This document shows positions 9,027-17,644 of a stretch of DNA of 64,000 nucleotides, piece by piece. Origin of the DNA: Streptomyces exfoliatus. Lineage in GTDB: Bacteria > Actinomycetota > Actinomycetes > Streptomycetales > Streptomycetaceae. The notes beneath the pieces are model-generated. The model was given only the letters and a program-made list of their open reading frames with translations. It did not search any database and was not told the origin of the DNA. The stretch spans positions 175,488-239,487 of the forward strand of contig NZ_JNZP01000007.1 in the NCBI RefSeq assembly GCF_000725545.1. Reading direction: 5' to 3'. Position 1 is the first letter of the stretch. Every line of letters begins with the position of its first letter. Made by a program: the position numbers and the translations under genes.

Positions 9027-9859
9027 CCACCTCAGCCGAAGCGTCAGCCACCGAAACAGCGGCCACCGAGCCGGCAGCCACCGGCTCGGAAGCAACCAGC
9101 AAGTCGCCCGAGACGGAGGCGGCTTCGCCGGCCCCGCGCACCCCCGGGCTGCGGGACTTCTACGAGAACCCCACCGTTCCCGTCGCCTCCGGGGAGGCCC
9201 GGACACTGCGGCAGGCCCGGATGCTGGCCGACGCGCTCGGCCCGGTGGGGCCAGGCCGCCCGGCCGCGACCGTCCTCGACGTCGGCTGCGGTGACGGCTC
9301 GGCGGGCGCGATCGCGGCCCGCGTGCTCGGCGGGCACCGCGTCGTGGGGATCGACTGGTCGCAGGACGCCCTGCGCCGGGCGGCCCCGCGCCTGAGCCAG
9401 GTCGTCCGCGGCGAGCTGACCGGCAGCGGGCTGCCGTTCGCCTCCGACAGTGCCGACGCCGTCCTGTTCAGCGAGGTCGTCGAGCACCTGGTCGACCCCG
9501 ACAGCGCCCTCGACGAACTGCGCAGGGTCCTGCGCCCCGGCGGGCACCTCATGCTCTCCACACCGAACCTCGCCGCCTGGTACAACCGCGCGCTGCTGCT
9601 CGCCGGAGTCCAGCCGGTGTTCTCCGAGGTGAGTCTGCGGCGCATCCACGGCCGCCCGGGCAGCGAGGTCGTGGGCCATCTGCGGCTCTACACGGCACGC
9701 GCCTTGCGCGAGTTCGTGGCGGCGTCCGGGTTCGAGGTGGTGAAGCTCGCCGGTGCGCCGTTCCACGGAGTCCCGCGCCCGCTCCGGCCGCTGGACCGGC
9801 TGGCCTGCGGGGCGCCGTCGCTCGCGTCCATCCTCCTCGTGCATGCGAGAAAGGTGTAG
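9023..9859 (+). CDS. Class I SAM-dependent methyltransferase
   Basis: A 278-residue methyltransferase with a 45-residue Ala/Thr/Glu-rich leader. Motif I is VLDVGCGDGSAGAI near residue 90, followed by VVGIDWSQDALRRA, the strand 4 motif ADAVLFSEVVEHLVDPDSA and LRRVLRPGGHLMLSTPN, the Methyltransf_11/UbiG-like pattern. The YENPTVP motif near the start of the domain resembles methyltransferases of surface-polysaccharide operons. ATGA overlap with the acyltransferase gene shows coupling. It is clearly distinct in sequence from the methyltransferase at 2322. Confidence 0.85.
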   Translation: MTTSAEASATETAATEPAATGSEATSKSPETEAASPAPRTPGLRDFYENPTVPVASGEARTLRQARMLADALGPVGPGRPAATVLDVGCGDGSAGAIAARVLGGHRVVGIDWSQDALRRAAPRLSQVVRGELTGSGLPFASDSADAVLFSEVVEHLVDPDSALDELRRVLRPGGHLMLSTPNLAAWYNRALLLAGVQPVFSEVSLRRIHGRPGSEVVGHLRLYTARALREFVAASGFEVVKLAGAPFHGVPRPLRPLDRLACGAPSLASILLVHARKV

Positions 9860-9862
9860 CCC

Positions 9863-10768
9863 GTGGTGTGGGGTGTGGTCGCCGCGCTGGTGGCGAACGT
9901 CCTGTACAGCACCGGCTTCGTCCTGGAGAAGCGGGCGCTGGCCGGCATGCCGCCGCTGAGTGCCGCACAGCCGGGCCGGGCCCTCCTGCTGCTGGCCGGC
10001 CGGCCCTTGTGGATCTGCGGCGCCGTGGCCCTCGCCCTGGGGTTCGCCGCGCAGCTGGCCGTCTACCGCACCCTGCCGATCGCCGCCGCCCAGGGCCTGT
10101 TCCTGTCCGGTCTCGTCCTCCTGCTCGTGCTCTCGTCGGTGGTGCTCGGCGAGCGGCCCTCCGGCCGCGAGCGGCGTGCGGTGGCCGTCATCGGACTGGC
10201 GCTCGTGATGGTGGTGGCCTCGCTGTACGAGACCAGCGAGGAGATCAGCCGTACCGCTCCCACCGGAATCCTGTTGGCCCTGTGCCTGCCGACGCTCGCG
10301 GCCGGTCTCGTGCTCTACGCGGCCGCGGAGCGGCGCGCCCGGCGACGGCATCGACAGCCGACCACCGGAGTGGCCTACGCGGTCGCCGTCGGTCTGATCT
10401 ACGGCGTCAGTTCGCTCGCGATCAAGGGCGTCTCCGGGCACCTGGACACCGAGGACCTCCCGGGCTCGGTGCCCGCCGTGCTCGCCTCCCCGTACCCGTA
10501 CCTCCTGTTGCTGACGGGCGTCAGCGGACTGGTGCTGTCGCAGACCGCCCTGCAGCGCTGCCGGGCGTCCCTGATCGTCCCGGTGTGCTCGACGGTGAGC
10601 TGCGTGTTCTCCATCGTGAGCGGCACGATCGCGTTCGACGAGCCGCTGCCCGACGACCCGTTGCGGCTGTTATTGCGTCTCGGCGGCACCGTGCTGGCGC
10701 TGACGGTCCTGCTCACCCTGCCGCGACACGAGGCGAACACCCCCACACCCGAAGGAACCCGGTCATGA
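9863..10768 (+). CDS. EamA/DMT-type integral membrane protein
   Basis: A 301-residue protein with about ten hydrophobic helices in two halves, the drug/metabolite transporter layout. It starts directly with a membrane helix (VVAALVANVLYSTGFVLEKR) and has a Glu-Lys pair in helix 1 and a helix-rich C-terminal half (YGVSSLAIKGVSG). No signal sequence. The GTG start has a GAGAAAGG Shine-Dalgarno. In this operon it could move a lipid-linked sugar or precursor across the membrane, as small DMT-like flippases do in other glycan operons; that is inference. It overlaps the next gene by 4 bp (ATGA). Confidence 0.75.
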   Translation: MVWGVVAALVANVLYSTGFVLEKRALAGMPPLSAAQPGRALLLLAGRPLWICGAVALALGFAAQLAVYRTLPIAAAQGLFLSGLVLLLVLSSVVLGERPSGRERRAVAVIGLALVMVVASLYETSEEISRTAPTGILLALCLPTLAAGLVLYAAAERRARRRHRQPTTGVAYAVAVGLIYGVSSLAIKGVSGHLDTEDLPGSVPAVLASPYPYLLLLTGVSGLVLSQTALQRCRASLIVPVCSTVSCVFSIVSGTIAFDEPLPDDPLRLLLRLGGTVLALTVLLTLPRHEANTPTPEGTRS

Positions 10769-10971
10769 AGCCCGACAGCCCGCTGCTGAAGATTCTCGCC
10801 TGCCCGCTCGACAAGGGGCCGTTGATCCTGGACGAAGCCGGGGGCGCGCTCTACAACCCGCGCCTGCGCCGGAGCTATCCGATCGTCGACGGCATCCCGC
10901 AGCTGCTGCCTTCCTCGGGTGTGCCGGCCGCCGCCGACGAGCCCGCCGTCGAGAGCGCGCGCGACGTGTGA
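10765..10971 (+). CDS. Trm112/UPF0434-like mini-protein
   Basis: A 68-residue protein of the Trm112 family: LLKILACPLDKGPL, then NPRLRRSYPIVDGIPQLLP. Eukaryotic Trm112 is a small activator that stabilises SAM methyltransferases. Bacterial members often keep only part of the zinc ribbon; here a single Cys remains. Two methyltransferases lie in the same operon, so it may be a partner of one of them. ATGA overlap with the preceding gene. Function is inference. Confidence 0.8.
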   Translation: MKPDSPLLKILACPLDKGPLILDEAGGALYNPRLRRSYPIVDGIPQLLPSSGVPAAADEPAVESARDV

Positions 10972-11108
10972 GGTTCTCCCGGCCCGATGCGCGACAACCC
11001 GATGCGCGCGGGGGCCCGGGGTCGTTGTCCGTCTGCCGGGAACACCGGCGCGTCGGTGCCTTCCGCGCAGGAGGGCGGGCCGCGCGCCGCCCTTACGGAA
11101 GGCGGAGA

Positions 11109-12281
11109 ATGACCACACGCAGGAGCTTCCTCGGCCGTACCACCGCGGCCGGTGCCATGGCGGGCCTCGCGGCCTCACCGGCGGCGGCGTCGGACGGCGG
11201 CGGGAGCGGGGCACTCGCCGGCGACCGGGCCGTTCGGCGCGGCCGGGCCCGCGACGCGATCGTGGCCGTCAACAGCGGCATGCGGTCGCACTACGCCGTG
11301 CTCAAGTCGGATCTGATCGCGCGGCTCGATCCCGTCCTCGTGGTCCAGAACGACGCCAGGGGCGGAAGGTTCACCCTCGTCCACGACGGCACGCAGGAGT
11401 CGTTGCATCCCGTCGGGGAGGTGTTCGAGCTGGCGAAGTCCGTCAGTCATGTGCCGCTGGGCGTCTTCTCGATCATCGCGCCCCACCTGAGCGACAGGGT
11501 TCCGAACATCCCCGGTGCGGACCGCATCGATCCGCACGACCTCCGCATGGTCGCCTTCAAGGGCACCGCGACCACCGACTGGATCACACCGCTCCGACGG
11601 TACGGCGACACGCTGACGGCGGCCAGGCAGCAGTTGGACCAGGCCGGCATCCCACCAGAGATGGTGGTCTCGTGCGCGCAAGTGCTCGACGGCGCGCTCG
11701 CGTTCATCGAGGTCTCCACCGCGGCCGGGTCCTTCGACATCAGGTCGTTCGAGGACTTCTCCCACGGCGTGTACGCGGGCATCCGAACCAACATGAGGCA
11801 CGCGGCCGAGGCCCAGATCGCGGGCGTGCAGGGCGTCCTGCGGACGTGGCGGTCCCGGATCGGCGAGGAGGCCTGGCGGGACCTGTACACGGTCGTGCTG
11901 TCCCAGTGGGCCACGTCCGAGCTGAACCAGAACTCGATCATCATCAGGCCGTGCATGAACCCGGCGAAGGTGGCCACCCATCTGATCGACCTGCCGGCCG
12001 CCGAGCCGCTCTCGGACCCGGTCCTCGTGGCCCTGGACAACCTCGCCCGGATCGTGCAGGACAACATCGCGGCCGAGTTGGTCTTCCCCGCGGACCGGGC
12101 GGCCGCCGACGCGCTCAAGGGCCCGCAGGATCTGCTGGCCGACGAGATCCTGGACCAGCTCGGTGCGGCGACGCCCGGCGCGGCGGCGCACTCCGCGACT
12201 GCCGGGGCCGGGAGGGGCGCATGCCCCGTCAACCGACGGGGCGCGGCTTCTCCGCAGGGCGCTACGGCGCACGACCTCTGA
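11109..12281 (+). CDS. Tat-exported protein of unknown function
   Basis: A 390-residue protein. I chose the ATG at 11109 (preceded by GGAAGGCGGAG), which gives a textbook twin-arginine signal peptide: TTRRSFLGRTTAAGAMAGL and an Ala-rich cleavage region near residue 30. The mature part is mixed alpha/beta with no motif I recognise; it has only two or three Cys and ends in a Gly/Ala-rich, probably disordered tail. It lies about 140 bp after the Trm112-like gene and may close the glycan operon. Tat export implies folding, perhaps with a cofactor, before export. I do not assign a function. Confidence 0.7.
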   Translation: MTTRRSFLGRTTAAGAMAGLAASPAAASDGGGSGALAGDRAVRRGRARDAIVAVNSGMRSHYAVLKSDLIARLDPVLVVQNDARGGRFTLVHDGTQESLHPVGEVFELAKSVSHVPLGVFSIIAPHLSDRVPNIPGADRIDPHDLRMVAFKGTATTDWITPLRRYGDTLTAARQQLDQAGIPPEMVVSCAQVLDGALAFIEVSTAAGSFDIRSFEDFSHGVYAGIRTNMRHAAEAQIAGVQGVLRTWRSRIGEEAWRDLYTVVLSQWATSELNQNSIIIRPCMNPAKVATHLIDLPAAEPLSDPVLVALDNLARIVQDNIAAELVFPADRAAADALKGPQDLLADEILDQLGAATPGAAAHSATAGAGRGACPVNRRGAASPQGATAHDL

Positions 12282-12311
12282 GGCCGGTTACGCCCCCGAA
12301 TGCGCCTCTGG

Positions 12312-13016
12312 TCACGCCCCCGAGTCCGCCCCCGGCGGTCGCAGCGCGCGGGTCAGCCGGTCGAGGTCGCCGGTGCTCGTCGGTGCCCCGGTGAGGGTGC
12401 CGACGAGCGCCTGGGCGAGCACGGTCGCCATGCCGATCCGGCTGTCCTCCCGCTCGTCCCCGGTGACCTTTCCGATCACCGCGTCACGTACCGCCGGTGA
12501 GGTCTCGGAGTCCCCGAACAGGTCGGGGAACGACAGCGCCATCATGCAGACGCCCACGTTGGCGGAGAGGATCGACCGGCCCGCGAGCTCCGGGGACATC
12601 CGCAGGCGGCCGGCGTCGCGGCAGCGCTCCACGGCCTTCAGGAGGATCGCCTGCGCCTCCTTGATGGCCTGCGGCTTGTCCTCGCCCGTCGGCGTGAACA
12701 TCAGGCGGTAGAGGTAGGGGTTGCGGAGCGCGAAGGCGACGTGGCTGTCCCAGGCCGTCCGCAGGTCCGCCACGGGATCGTCGGTGAGGGGATTGCGCCG
12801 CTTGGCGGCGAGGAAGCGCTCGAATCCGAGGTCGGCGACCGCCGTGAGCAGCCCCTGCTTGTCGCCGAACTGACGGTAGATCTCGGGCATGCCGACCTTG
12901 GCCCGGTCGCAGATGGCGCGGGTGGAGATCGCGAGCGCGTCCTTGCCGGCGAGGAGTTCCTCGGTGGCCCGCAGGATGCGCTCCCGCGCCGTCGACGTGT
13001 CTCCGGTGCCGCCCAT
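12312..13016 (-). CDS. TetR/AcrR-family transcriptional regulator
   Basis: A 234-residue regulator with an N-terminal TetR helix-turn-helix: ARERILRATEELLAG, ISTRAICDRAKVGMPEIYRQFGDKQGLL, residues about 10-60. The all-alpha ligand-binding domain follows. Two in-frame ATGs exist, at 13034 and 13016; the second is better placed behind GGGAGG and is used here. It is divergent from the isochorismatase-like gene with palindromes between them, the usual arrangement of a TetR repressor controlling itself and its target. The inducer is unknown. Confidence 0.88.
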   Translation of the reverse strand: MGGTGDTSTARERILRATEELLAGKDALAISTRAICDRAKVGMPEIYRQFGDKQGLLTAVADLGFERFLAAKRRNPLTDDPVADLRTAWDSHVAFALRNPYLYRLMFTPTGEDKPQAIKEAQAILLKAVERCRDAGRLRMSPELAGRSILSANVGVCMMALSFPDLFGDSETSPAVRDAVIGKVTGDEREDSRIGMATVLAQALVGTLTGAPTSTGDLDRLTRALRPPGADSGA

Positions 13017-13082
13017 GCCCGCTTCGCCTCCCATGCCGCCCTGGCTCTCACGTTAGCAGCGCTCACACCTGACCCCTCAGCT

Positions 13083-13110
13083 CGTTATCAACGATTACTA
13101 ACCATGTTAG
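13083..13110. promoter_or_regulatory. Candidate TetR operators
   Basis: Two short inverted repeats lie in an AT-rich patch between the divergent genes: CGTT-ATC-AACG at 13083-13093 and CTAAC-CAT-GTTAG at 13098-13110. Their placement in the shared promoter region makes them the best candidate binding sites for the adjacent TetR protein. Confidence 0.5.
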
Positions 13111-13167
13111 CGTTGTGAACAGCCGGGGGTCGGACCGCCTCCCGGCCCTTCCGTGAAAGGAACCGCC

Positions 13168-13797
13168 ATGCCCGCGTCCACGACCCTGCGCGACGTGATC
13201 GGACTGCCCCAGGAGCTGCCGCGCCTGGGCGAGTCGGCACTGATCATGATCGACTTCCAGAACACCTACCGCACCGGCGTGATGCGGCTCGAAGGGGCCG
13301 AGGAGGCCGTCGCCGCCGGCGCGCGCCTGCTCGCCGCCGCCCGTGCCGCGGGCGCCCCCGTCGTCCACGTCGTCAACGACGGCGGTGAGGGCACGCCGTA
13401 CGACATCCGGGCGGAGATCGGCGAGATCAGCCCCGAAGTCGCCCCGGCCGAGGGGGAGAAGGTGGTCGTGAAGCAGTTCCCCGACGCCTTCCACGCCACC
13501 GACCTCGCCGACACCCTGAAGGACCTCGGCGTCGGCGTCGGTCTCGGCGGAGACCTGGTCATCGCCGGCTTCATGACGCACATGTGCGTCCTCTTCACCG
13601 CCCAGGGCGCCTTCAACCGCGGCTACCGCCCGACCGTGGTCGCCGAAGCCACCGCGACCCGCCCCCTCGCCGCGCCGGACGGCTCCGTCCTCCCGTCGGA
13701 CGTACTGCGGGACGCGAGCCTGACGACGGTCTCCGACCTGTTCGGAACGGTCGCCCGCACGGTCGACGAGCTCCTCGCCGCGACGCCGGTGAGCTGA
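13168..13797 (+). CDS. Isochorismatase-like cysteine hydrolase
   Basis: A 209-residue protein of the isochorismatase fold. The cysteine hydrolase triad is visible as Asp29 (IMIDFQNTY), Lys102 (VVVKQFPDAF) and Cys140 (GFMTHMCVLF), which fits nicotinamidase/N-carbamoylsarcosine amidase-like enzymes rather than true isochorismatase, which lacks the cysteine. A cis-peptide-forming Gly-Phe-Met precedes the Cys. The ATG at 13168 has GAAAGGA upstream. Probably repressed by the divergent TetR protein. The substrate is unknown; an amide or imide is likely. Confidence 0.85.
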   Translation: MPASTTLRDVIGLPQELPRLGESALIMIDFQNTYRTGVMRLEGAEEAVAAGARLLAAARAAGAPVVHVVNDGGEGTPYDIRAEIGEISPEVAPAEGEKVVVKQFPDAFHATDLADTLKDLGVGVGLGGDLVIAGFMTHMCVLFTAQGAFNRGYRPTVVAEATATRPLAAPDGSVLPSDVLRDASLTTVSDLFGTVARTVDELLAATPVS

Positions 13798-13853
13798 CCC
13801 GCCGACGGCGCCCGGACCCGGGGGGGCGTTCCGTCCGGCCCCCGACACCGGGA

Positions 13854-13871
13854 GTTCACCCGAGGTGCGCC
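13854..13871 (+). promoter_or_regulatory. PHO-box-like direct repeat upstream of the YfhO-type gene
   Basis: GTTCACC at 13854-13860 is followed exactly 11 bases on by GTGCGCC (13865-13871, 5 of 7 matching). Streptomyces PhoP binds 11-nt direct repeats whose core is GTTCACC. The element lies 125 bp before the start of the YfhO-type gene. A very similar element precedes the GT2 gene at 16573. Confidence 0.45.
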
Positions 13872-13978
13872 GAAAGACCCTCTGATGATCGGTTGCGGGT
13901 CGCACGGCTCGGCGGTAATGGCGGTCGGCCCGTGACATCAGCCCGGGCGTTCCCGTACGTGCGCCCCCTGGAGGACGT

Positions 13979-16522
13979 GTGCCACCCGCCGCCGAGACCG
14001 TGCGCGACGAGGTCGACGGGGAGGAGGGCGAGGGCGGCGCACCAGCGGCTCCGGCCCCTCCGAACGCTCCCTCCGGCATGCGCCGCCCGGCCGTCGTCGG
14101 TCCGCTCTCCGCCGCCCTGCTCTCCGCCGTGGTGTTCTGCCTCGCGACCCGGCTCTCCCGGAGCCACCCCTTCGGGCCGATGACCAGGAACGTCGTCGAC
14201 CTCGGCCAGCAGTACCTGCCGTACCACGCCTACTGGCGCTCCTTCCTCCTCGGCGAGACGCGCGGAGACGCCTTCCTCAACTGGAACTCCGGCTTCGGCG
14301 CCAACTTCCTCGGCGACATCGGCACGTACCTGAGCAGCCCGTTCAGCCTGCTCGTCGTGCTCTTCCCCGCGGACCGCGTCGAACTCGCCCTGTACGTCGT
14401 CACCGCCGTCAAGATCGCCGCGGCCGCCGCGGCCATGGCGCTGCTGCTCCTGCGGCTGCGGCCCGGTCCCTGGACCGTCGCCGCCGTGCTCGGCGCCGCG
14501 TACGCCCTCTCCGGCTGGACCTTCGGCTCCGGCGCCGACGTCCCGATGTGGCTCGACGGGCTCGTCGCCTTCCCGCTGCTCTGCCTGGTCGGGGAGTGGG
14601 CCCGCACCGGACGCCGCCCCGTCCTCGGGCCCCTCGTCGTCGCGCTCGCCTGGACCGCCAACTTCTACACGGCGTACATGGCCACCGTCGGCGCCGTCGT
14701 CGTCCTCGTCGTACGGCTCCTGGCCGCCGACGAGACGGCCGGGGCCCGACAGCGCCTCGCCGGGGCGCTGCGCGCCGCCCGTGCCGTCCTCATCGGCGTC
14801 GGGCTCGCCGCACCGCTCGTCGTGGTCGTCTTCCTCGCCACCCGCGTCGCCGACCCCACCCCGGAGACCACGTTCGCGCCCGCCGCCTGGACGGACCTCC
14901 TCGCCCGGCTCCTCCCCGCCACCGAGAGCGTGGACAGTCCCGCCCTGTTCATCGGTACGCCCGCGCTCGCCCTCGCCCTCACCCTGCCGTTCCACCGCGC
15001 CGTCCCGCCGCGCGTCCGGGCCGGCTGGTCGGCCGCGGTCGTCCTGGTGGCGCTGTCCCTCCAGTGGGAGCCGACCCATCTCCTCTGGCACGCCGGAGCC
15101 TCGCCCAACGGCAATCCGTACCGTCAGGCCTTCGTCCTGTGCGGGTTGCTGCTGATCGCCGCCTGGTTCTCCGCGGCGCCGGGGATGCCCCGCCCGGTCG
15201 CGCTTCTCGCGGGCGGCGCGCTGCTCGGACTCCTGGCCTGGGCGGGCCGGGGGAGTCCCGACATCGACCGGTGGACCTATCCCGTCCTCGCCGTGTCGGC
15301 GGTCCTGGTGCTCGCCGCCGCCGTCCTCCGCGCGCTGCCGAACGGCCGCCGGATCCCCGCGCGCGTACTGCCGGTTCTGGCCGTGACCCTGCTCGTCGTC
15401 GCCCAGGCGGGCGAGACGGCCGTCACCGGGAAGCGGGTCGAGGAGCAACAGCGCGAGAAGCTCGCCTGGTCCGCTCGGATCGGCCCCTGGCACACGGCCG
15501 TGGCCGACGCGGTGGCCCGCGCGGACGGCTGGCCCCGGCACCGTACGGAGCCCGGAGAGGTCCCCGGCGGCAACGACGTGCTCCTCGTCGGAGGGCAGGG
15601 CGCCGACTACTACAGCAGTCTCACCTCCGAGGTCACCGCCGGCACCCTGGCCTCCCTCGGCTTCGGCTACTACGCCAAGGGCCGGCACCCGGTCACCCTC
15701 GACAACCCGGTGACCGACGCGCTGTTCTCCATCGGAACCCGCGTCCGCTCGCGGCCCACCGAGCCGGTACGGCGGGACGCCGCGCCCCGCGCCACGGTCT
15801 CCGTCACCACCACCCCCGTACCGCCGCTGGTCACCGTCCGTGCCCCTGACCGCCGGGGCACACGCCCCGGCGACTCGGCCTTCGCGGAGCAGGAACGCCT
15901 CCTCGGCGCCGAGGTGTACGAGCTGCCGCCCGTCGTCCGTACCGGACGCACCCTCACCGCCCGCTGCCCGGCGGGCTCCCAGGTCTGGTTCTGGGCGCCC
16001 GAGTACAAGGGCACGGCGGCGCTCCTGGGGGAGTGGTCGGTGGACTTCGACGGCAGGCCGCCCGCCGTCCGCGCCCCCATGCAGGCCCTCGGCACCGTGC
16101 CCGCGTCCGGGGACGTGCGGGTGGAGCTCACCCCGGAGGCCGGGCCGCGGCTGCCCCGCCGACCCGTCGGCTGTCTGGTCCAGGACCGGCTCGACTCCGC
16201 CGTACGGCAGTTGACCGCCACCGGCGCCACCCGCGTCCACACCACCGGACACACGGTCACGGCCCAACTCCCCCCGGGCAGCCGGGGCTTCGCCGTGCTC
16301 GCCGTCCCCCGCGTCTCCGGCTGGCGCTGCGCCGCCGGCGCGGCGGAACCACGGCCCGCGCGCGCGTACGAGGGGCTCATCGCCGTTCCCCTCGACGGCC
16401 GGGCGAGCACGGTCACGTGCTCCTTCCAACCCCCGGGGCTGCGCCTCGGCGGCGCCGTCGGCCTGGCCGCGCTCCTCGCCCTGGCGGCGACCGGACTCCT
16501 GCACCGGCGGTCCCGCCGGTGA
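13979..16522 (+). CDS. YfhO-family polytopic membrane glycosyltransferase
   Basis: An 847-residue integral membrane protein of the YfhO family (GT-C-like). The GTG at 13979 sits behind a strong GGAGGA. Helices start near residue 40. The signature first loop MTRNVVDLGQQYLPYHAYW is present, with a catalytic-type acidic residue, followed by NWNSGFGANFLGDIGTYLS and about twelve helices up to residue 490. A large extracytoplasmic C-terminal domain follows, then a final helix (GGAVGLAALLALAATGLL). In Firmicutes YfhO glycosylates lipoteichoic acid using polyprenyl-phosphate sugars. Here it precedes two more surface-polymer glycosyltransferases, separated by a second promoter region. Confidence 0.8.
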   Translation: MPPAAETVRDEVDGEEGEGGAPAAPAPPNAPSGMRRPAVVGPLSAALLSAVVFCLATRLSRSHPFGPMTRNVVDLGQQYLPYHAYWRSFLLGETRGDAFLNWNSGFGANFLGDIGTYLSSPFSLLVVLFPADRVELALYVVTAVKIAAAAAAMALLLLRLRPGPWTVAAVLGAAYALSGWTFGSGADVPMWLDGLVAFPLLCLVGEWARTGRRPVLGPLVVALAWTANFYTAYMATVGAVVVLVVRLLAADETAGARQRLAGALRAARAVLIGVGLAAPLVVVVFLATRVADPTPETTFAPAAWTDLLARLLPATESVDSPALFIGTPALALALTLPFHRAVPPRVRAGWSAAVVLVALSLQWEPTHLLWHAGASPNGNPYRQAFVLCGLLLIAAWFSAAPGMPRPVALLAGGALLGLLAWAGRGSPDIDRWTYPVLAVSAVLVLAAAVLRALPNGRRIPARVLPVLAVTLLVVAQAGETAVTGKRVEEQQREKLAWSARIGPWHTAVADAVARADGWPRHRTEPGEVPGGNDVLLVGGQGADYYSSLTSEVTAGTLASLGFGYYAKGRHPVTLDNPVTDALFSIGTRVRSRPTEPVRRDAAPRATVSVTTTPVPPLVTVRAPDRRGTRPGDSAFAEQERLLGAEVYELPPVVRTGRTLTARCPAGSQVWFWAPEYKGTAALLGEWSVDFDGRPPAVRAPMQALGTVPASGDVRVELTPEAGPRLPRRPVGCLVQDRLDSAVRQLTATGATRVHTTGHTVTAQLPPGSRGFAVLAVPRVSGWRCAAGAAEPRPARAYEGLIAVPLDGRASTVTCSFQPPGLRLGGAVGLAALLALAATGLLHRRSRR

Positions 16523-16572
16523 GCCGACCGGGCCCCCGCCTCCCCACGGACTTTCCGCGGGGGACGACAAGA

Positions 16573-16590
16573 GTTCACCCGGAGTGCACG
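16573..16590 (+). promoter_or_regulatory. PHO-box-like direct repeat upstream of GT2/polysialyltransferase operon
   Basis: GTTCACC at 16573-16579 followed 11 bases later by GTGCACG (16584-16590, 5 of 7). Same geometry as the site at 13854, and 103 bp before the GTG start at 16676. Another GTTCGCC occurs at 16599-16605, off the 11-nt phase. Confidence 0.45.
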
Positions 16591-16675
16591 CGCGGATCGT
16601 TCGCCCGGAAAGGGGGAGCGTTACTGTGCCCGCCGTAGCGGCGTTTAATTGTTCGATTCAGTATGGGGATTCCGA

Positions 16676-17641
16676 GTGCCGAAACTGTCCGTCGTCGTAC
16701 CGTTCCACAATGTCGGGCCATACGCGCCCGACACCCTGCGCAGTCTCGCGAACAACGCGGATCCGGAATTCGAGTTCCTGCTGATCGACGACTGCTCGAC
16801 GGACGACACCCCGGAAATCCTCGACCGCTGGCGCGACCGACTGCCGAACGCCACCGTCATCCGGCACGAGACGAATCTCGGCGTCGCCCAGGCACGCAAC
16901 ACGGGCATGGACGCGGCGCGCGGCGACTACCTCACCTTCCTCGACGGCGACGACTGGTACGCGCCCGGCCACCTCGCCGCCACGGTCGCCGGAATCGAGC
17001 GGCTGGGCTGCGATTTCGCCCGCACCGACCACGTCCTCTCGGAGGGCAGGAAACGGCAGATCCGTTACGCCCCCGCCGCGCGCCGCGACACGGTGATGGA
17101 CCCCAGGGACGGAATCTCGCCCGCCAGCATGGTGACGATGGTGGACTATCCGTTCGTCCCCTTCGGCATTTACAGCGCCCGGCTCTTCGAGAACGGCGCG
17201 TCGCGTTTCGAGACCTCCCTGAGAACGGCCGAGGACCGTCTCTGGATCTGGCGGCTCCACCTCAAGGCCCGGACTTTCGCGGCGCTTTCCCTGCACGGCG
17301 TCTTCTACCGGCGGGGCGTCACCACCTCGCTCACCCAGATCACCGACAACCGGCAGCTGGACTTCATTCCGTCGTACGACACCCTGCTCGACGACGTGTC
17401 CCGGGACGCGGAGGCGGACCGGTTCCTTCCCAAGGCGGTCCGCACGTACTGCGCGATGATCGCCTTCCACATGGGCAAGGTCGGCAAGTACGAGCCCGCC
17501 GTCGCCACCCGGCTCCGGGCCGATGTCGCCGACGCGCTGCACCGGATGCCGCAGCAGGTCCTCGACGAGACCCTGGCCACCATGGACACCGCCCGCAGCA
17601 CCCTCCTCCGGAGCCTGCGCGACACCGGAAGGACCGCCTGA
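16676..17641 (+). CDS. GT2-family glycosyltransferase
   Basis: A 321-residue GT-A fold glycosyltransferase. I chose the GTG at 16676, which begins directly at PKLSVVVPFHNVGPYAPDTL; an upstream ATG at 16649 would add nine unlikely residues. The family motifs are clear: LLIDDCSTDDTPEIL, GVAQARNTGMDAARGDYLTFLDGDDWY (DxD near residue 95) and the late EDRLWIWRLHL motif. Soluble, cytoplasmic. It is followed after 3 bp by the polysialyltransferase-family gene, with which it forms a recurrent two-gene unit. Donor and acceptor are not deducible; secondary wall polymer synthesis is the likely context. Confidence 0.85.
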   Translation: MPKLSVVVPFHNVGPYAPDTLRSLANNADPEFEFLLIDDCSTDDTPEILDRWRDRLPNATVIRHETNLGVAQARNTGMDAARGDYLTFLDGDDWYAPGHLAATVAGIERLGCDFARTDHVLSEGRKRQIRYAPAARRDTVMDPRDGISPASMVTMVDYPFVPFGIYSARLFENGASRFETSLRTAEDRLWIWRLHLKARTFAALSLHGVFYRRGVTTSLTQITDNRQLDFIPSYDTLLDDVSRDAEADRFLPKAVRTYCAMIAFHMGKVGKYEPAVATRLRADVADALHRMPQQVLDETLATMDTARSTLLRSLRDTGRTA

Positions 17642-17644
17642 CCC

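Noticed and set aside
13856..16570. A 904-codon open frame antisense to the YfhO-type gene
   Set aside because: Product is Gly/Glu/Arg-rich without any fold or motif; the opposite strand carries the membrane protein with a good ribosome site.
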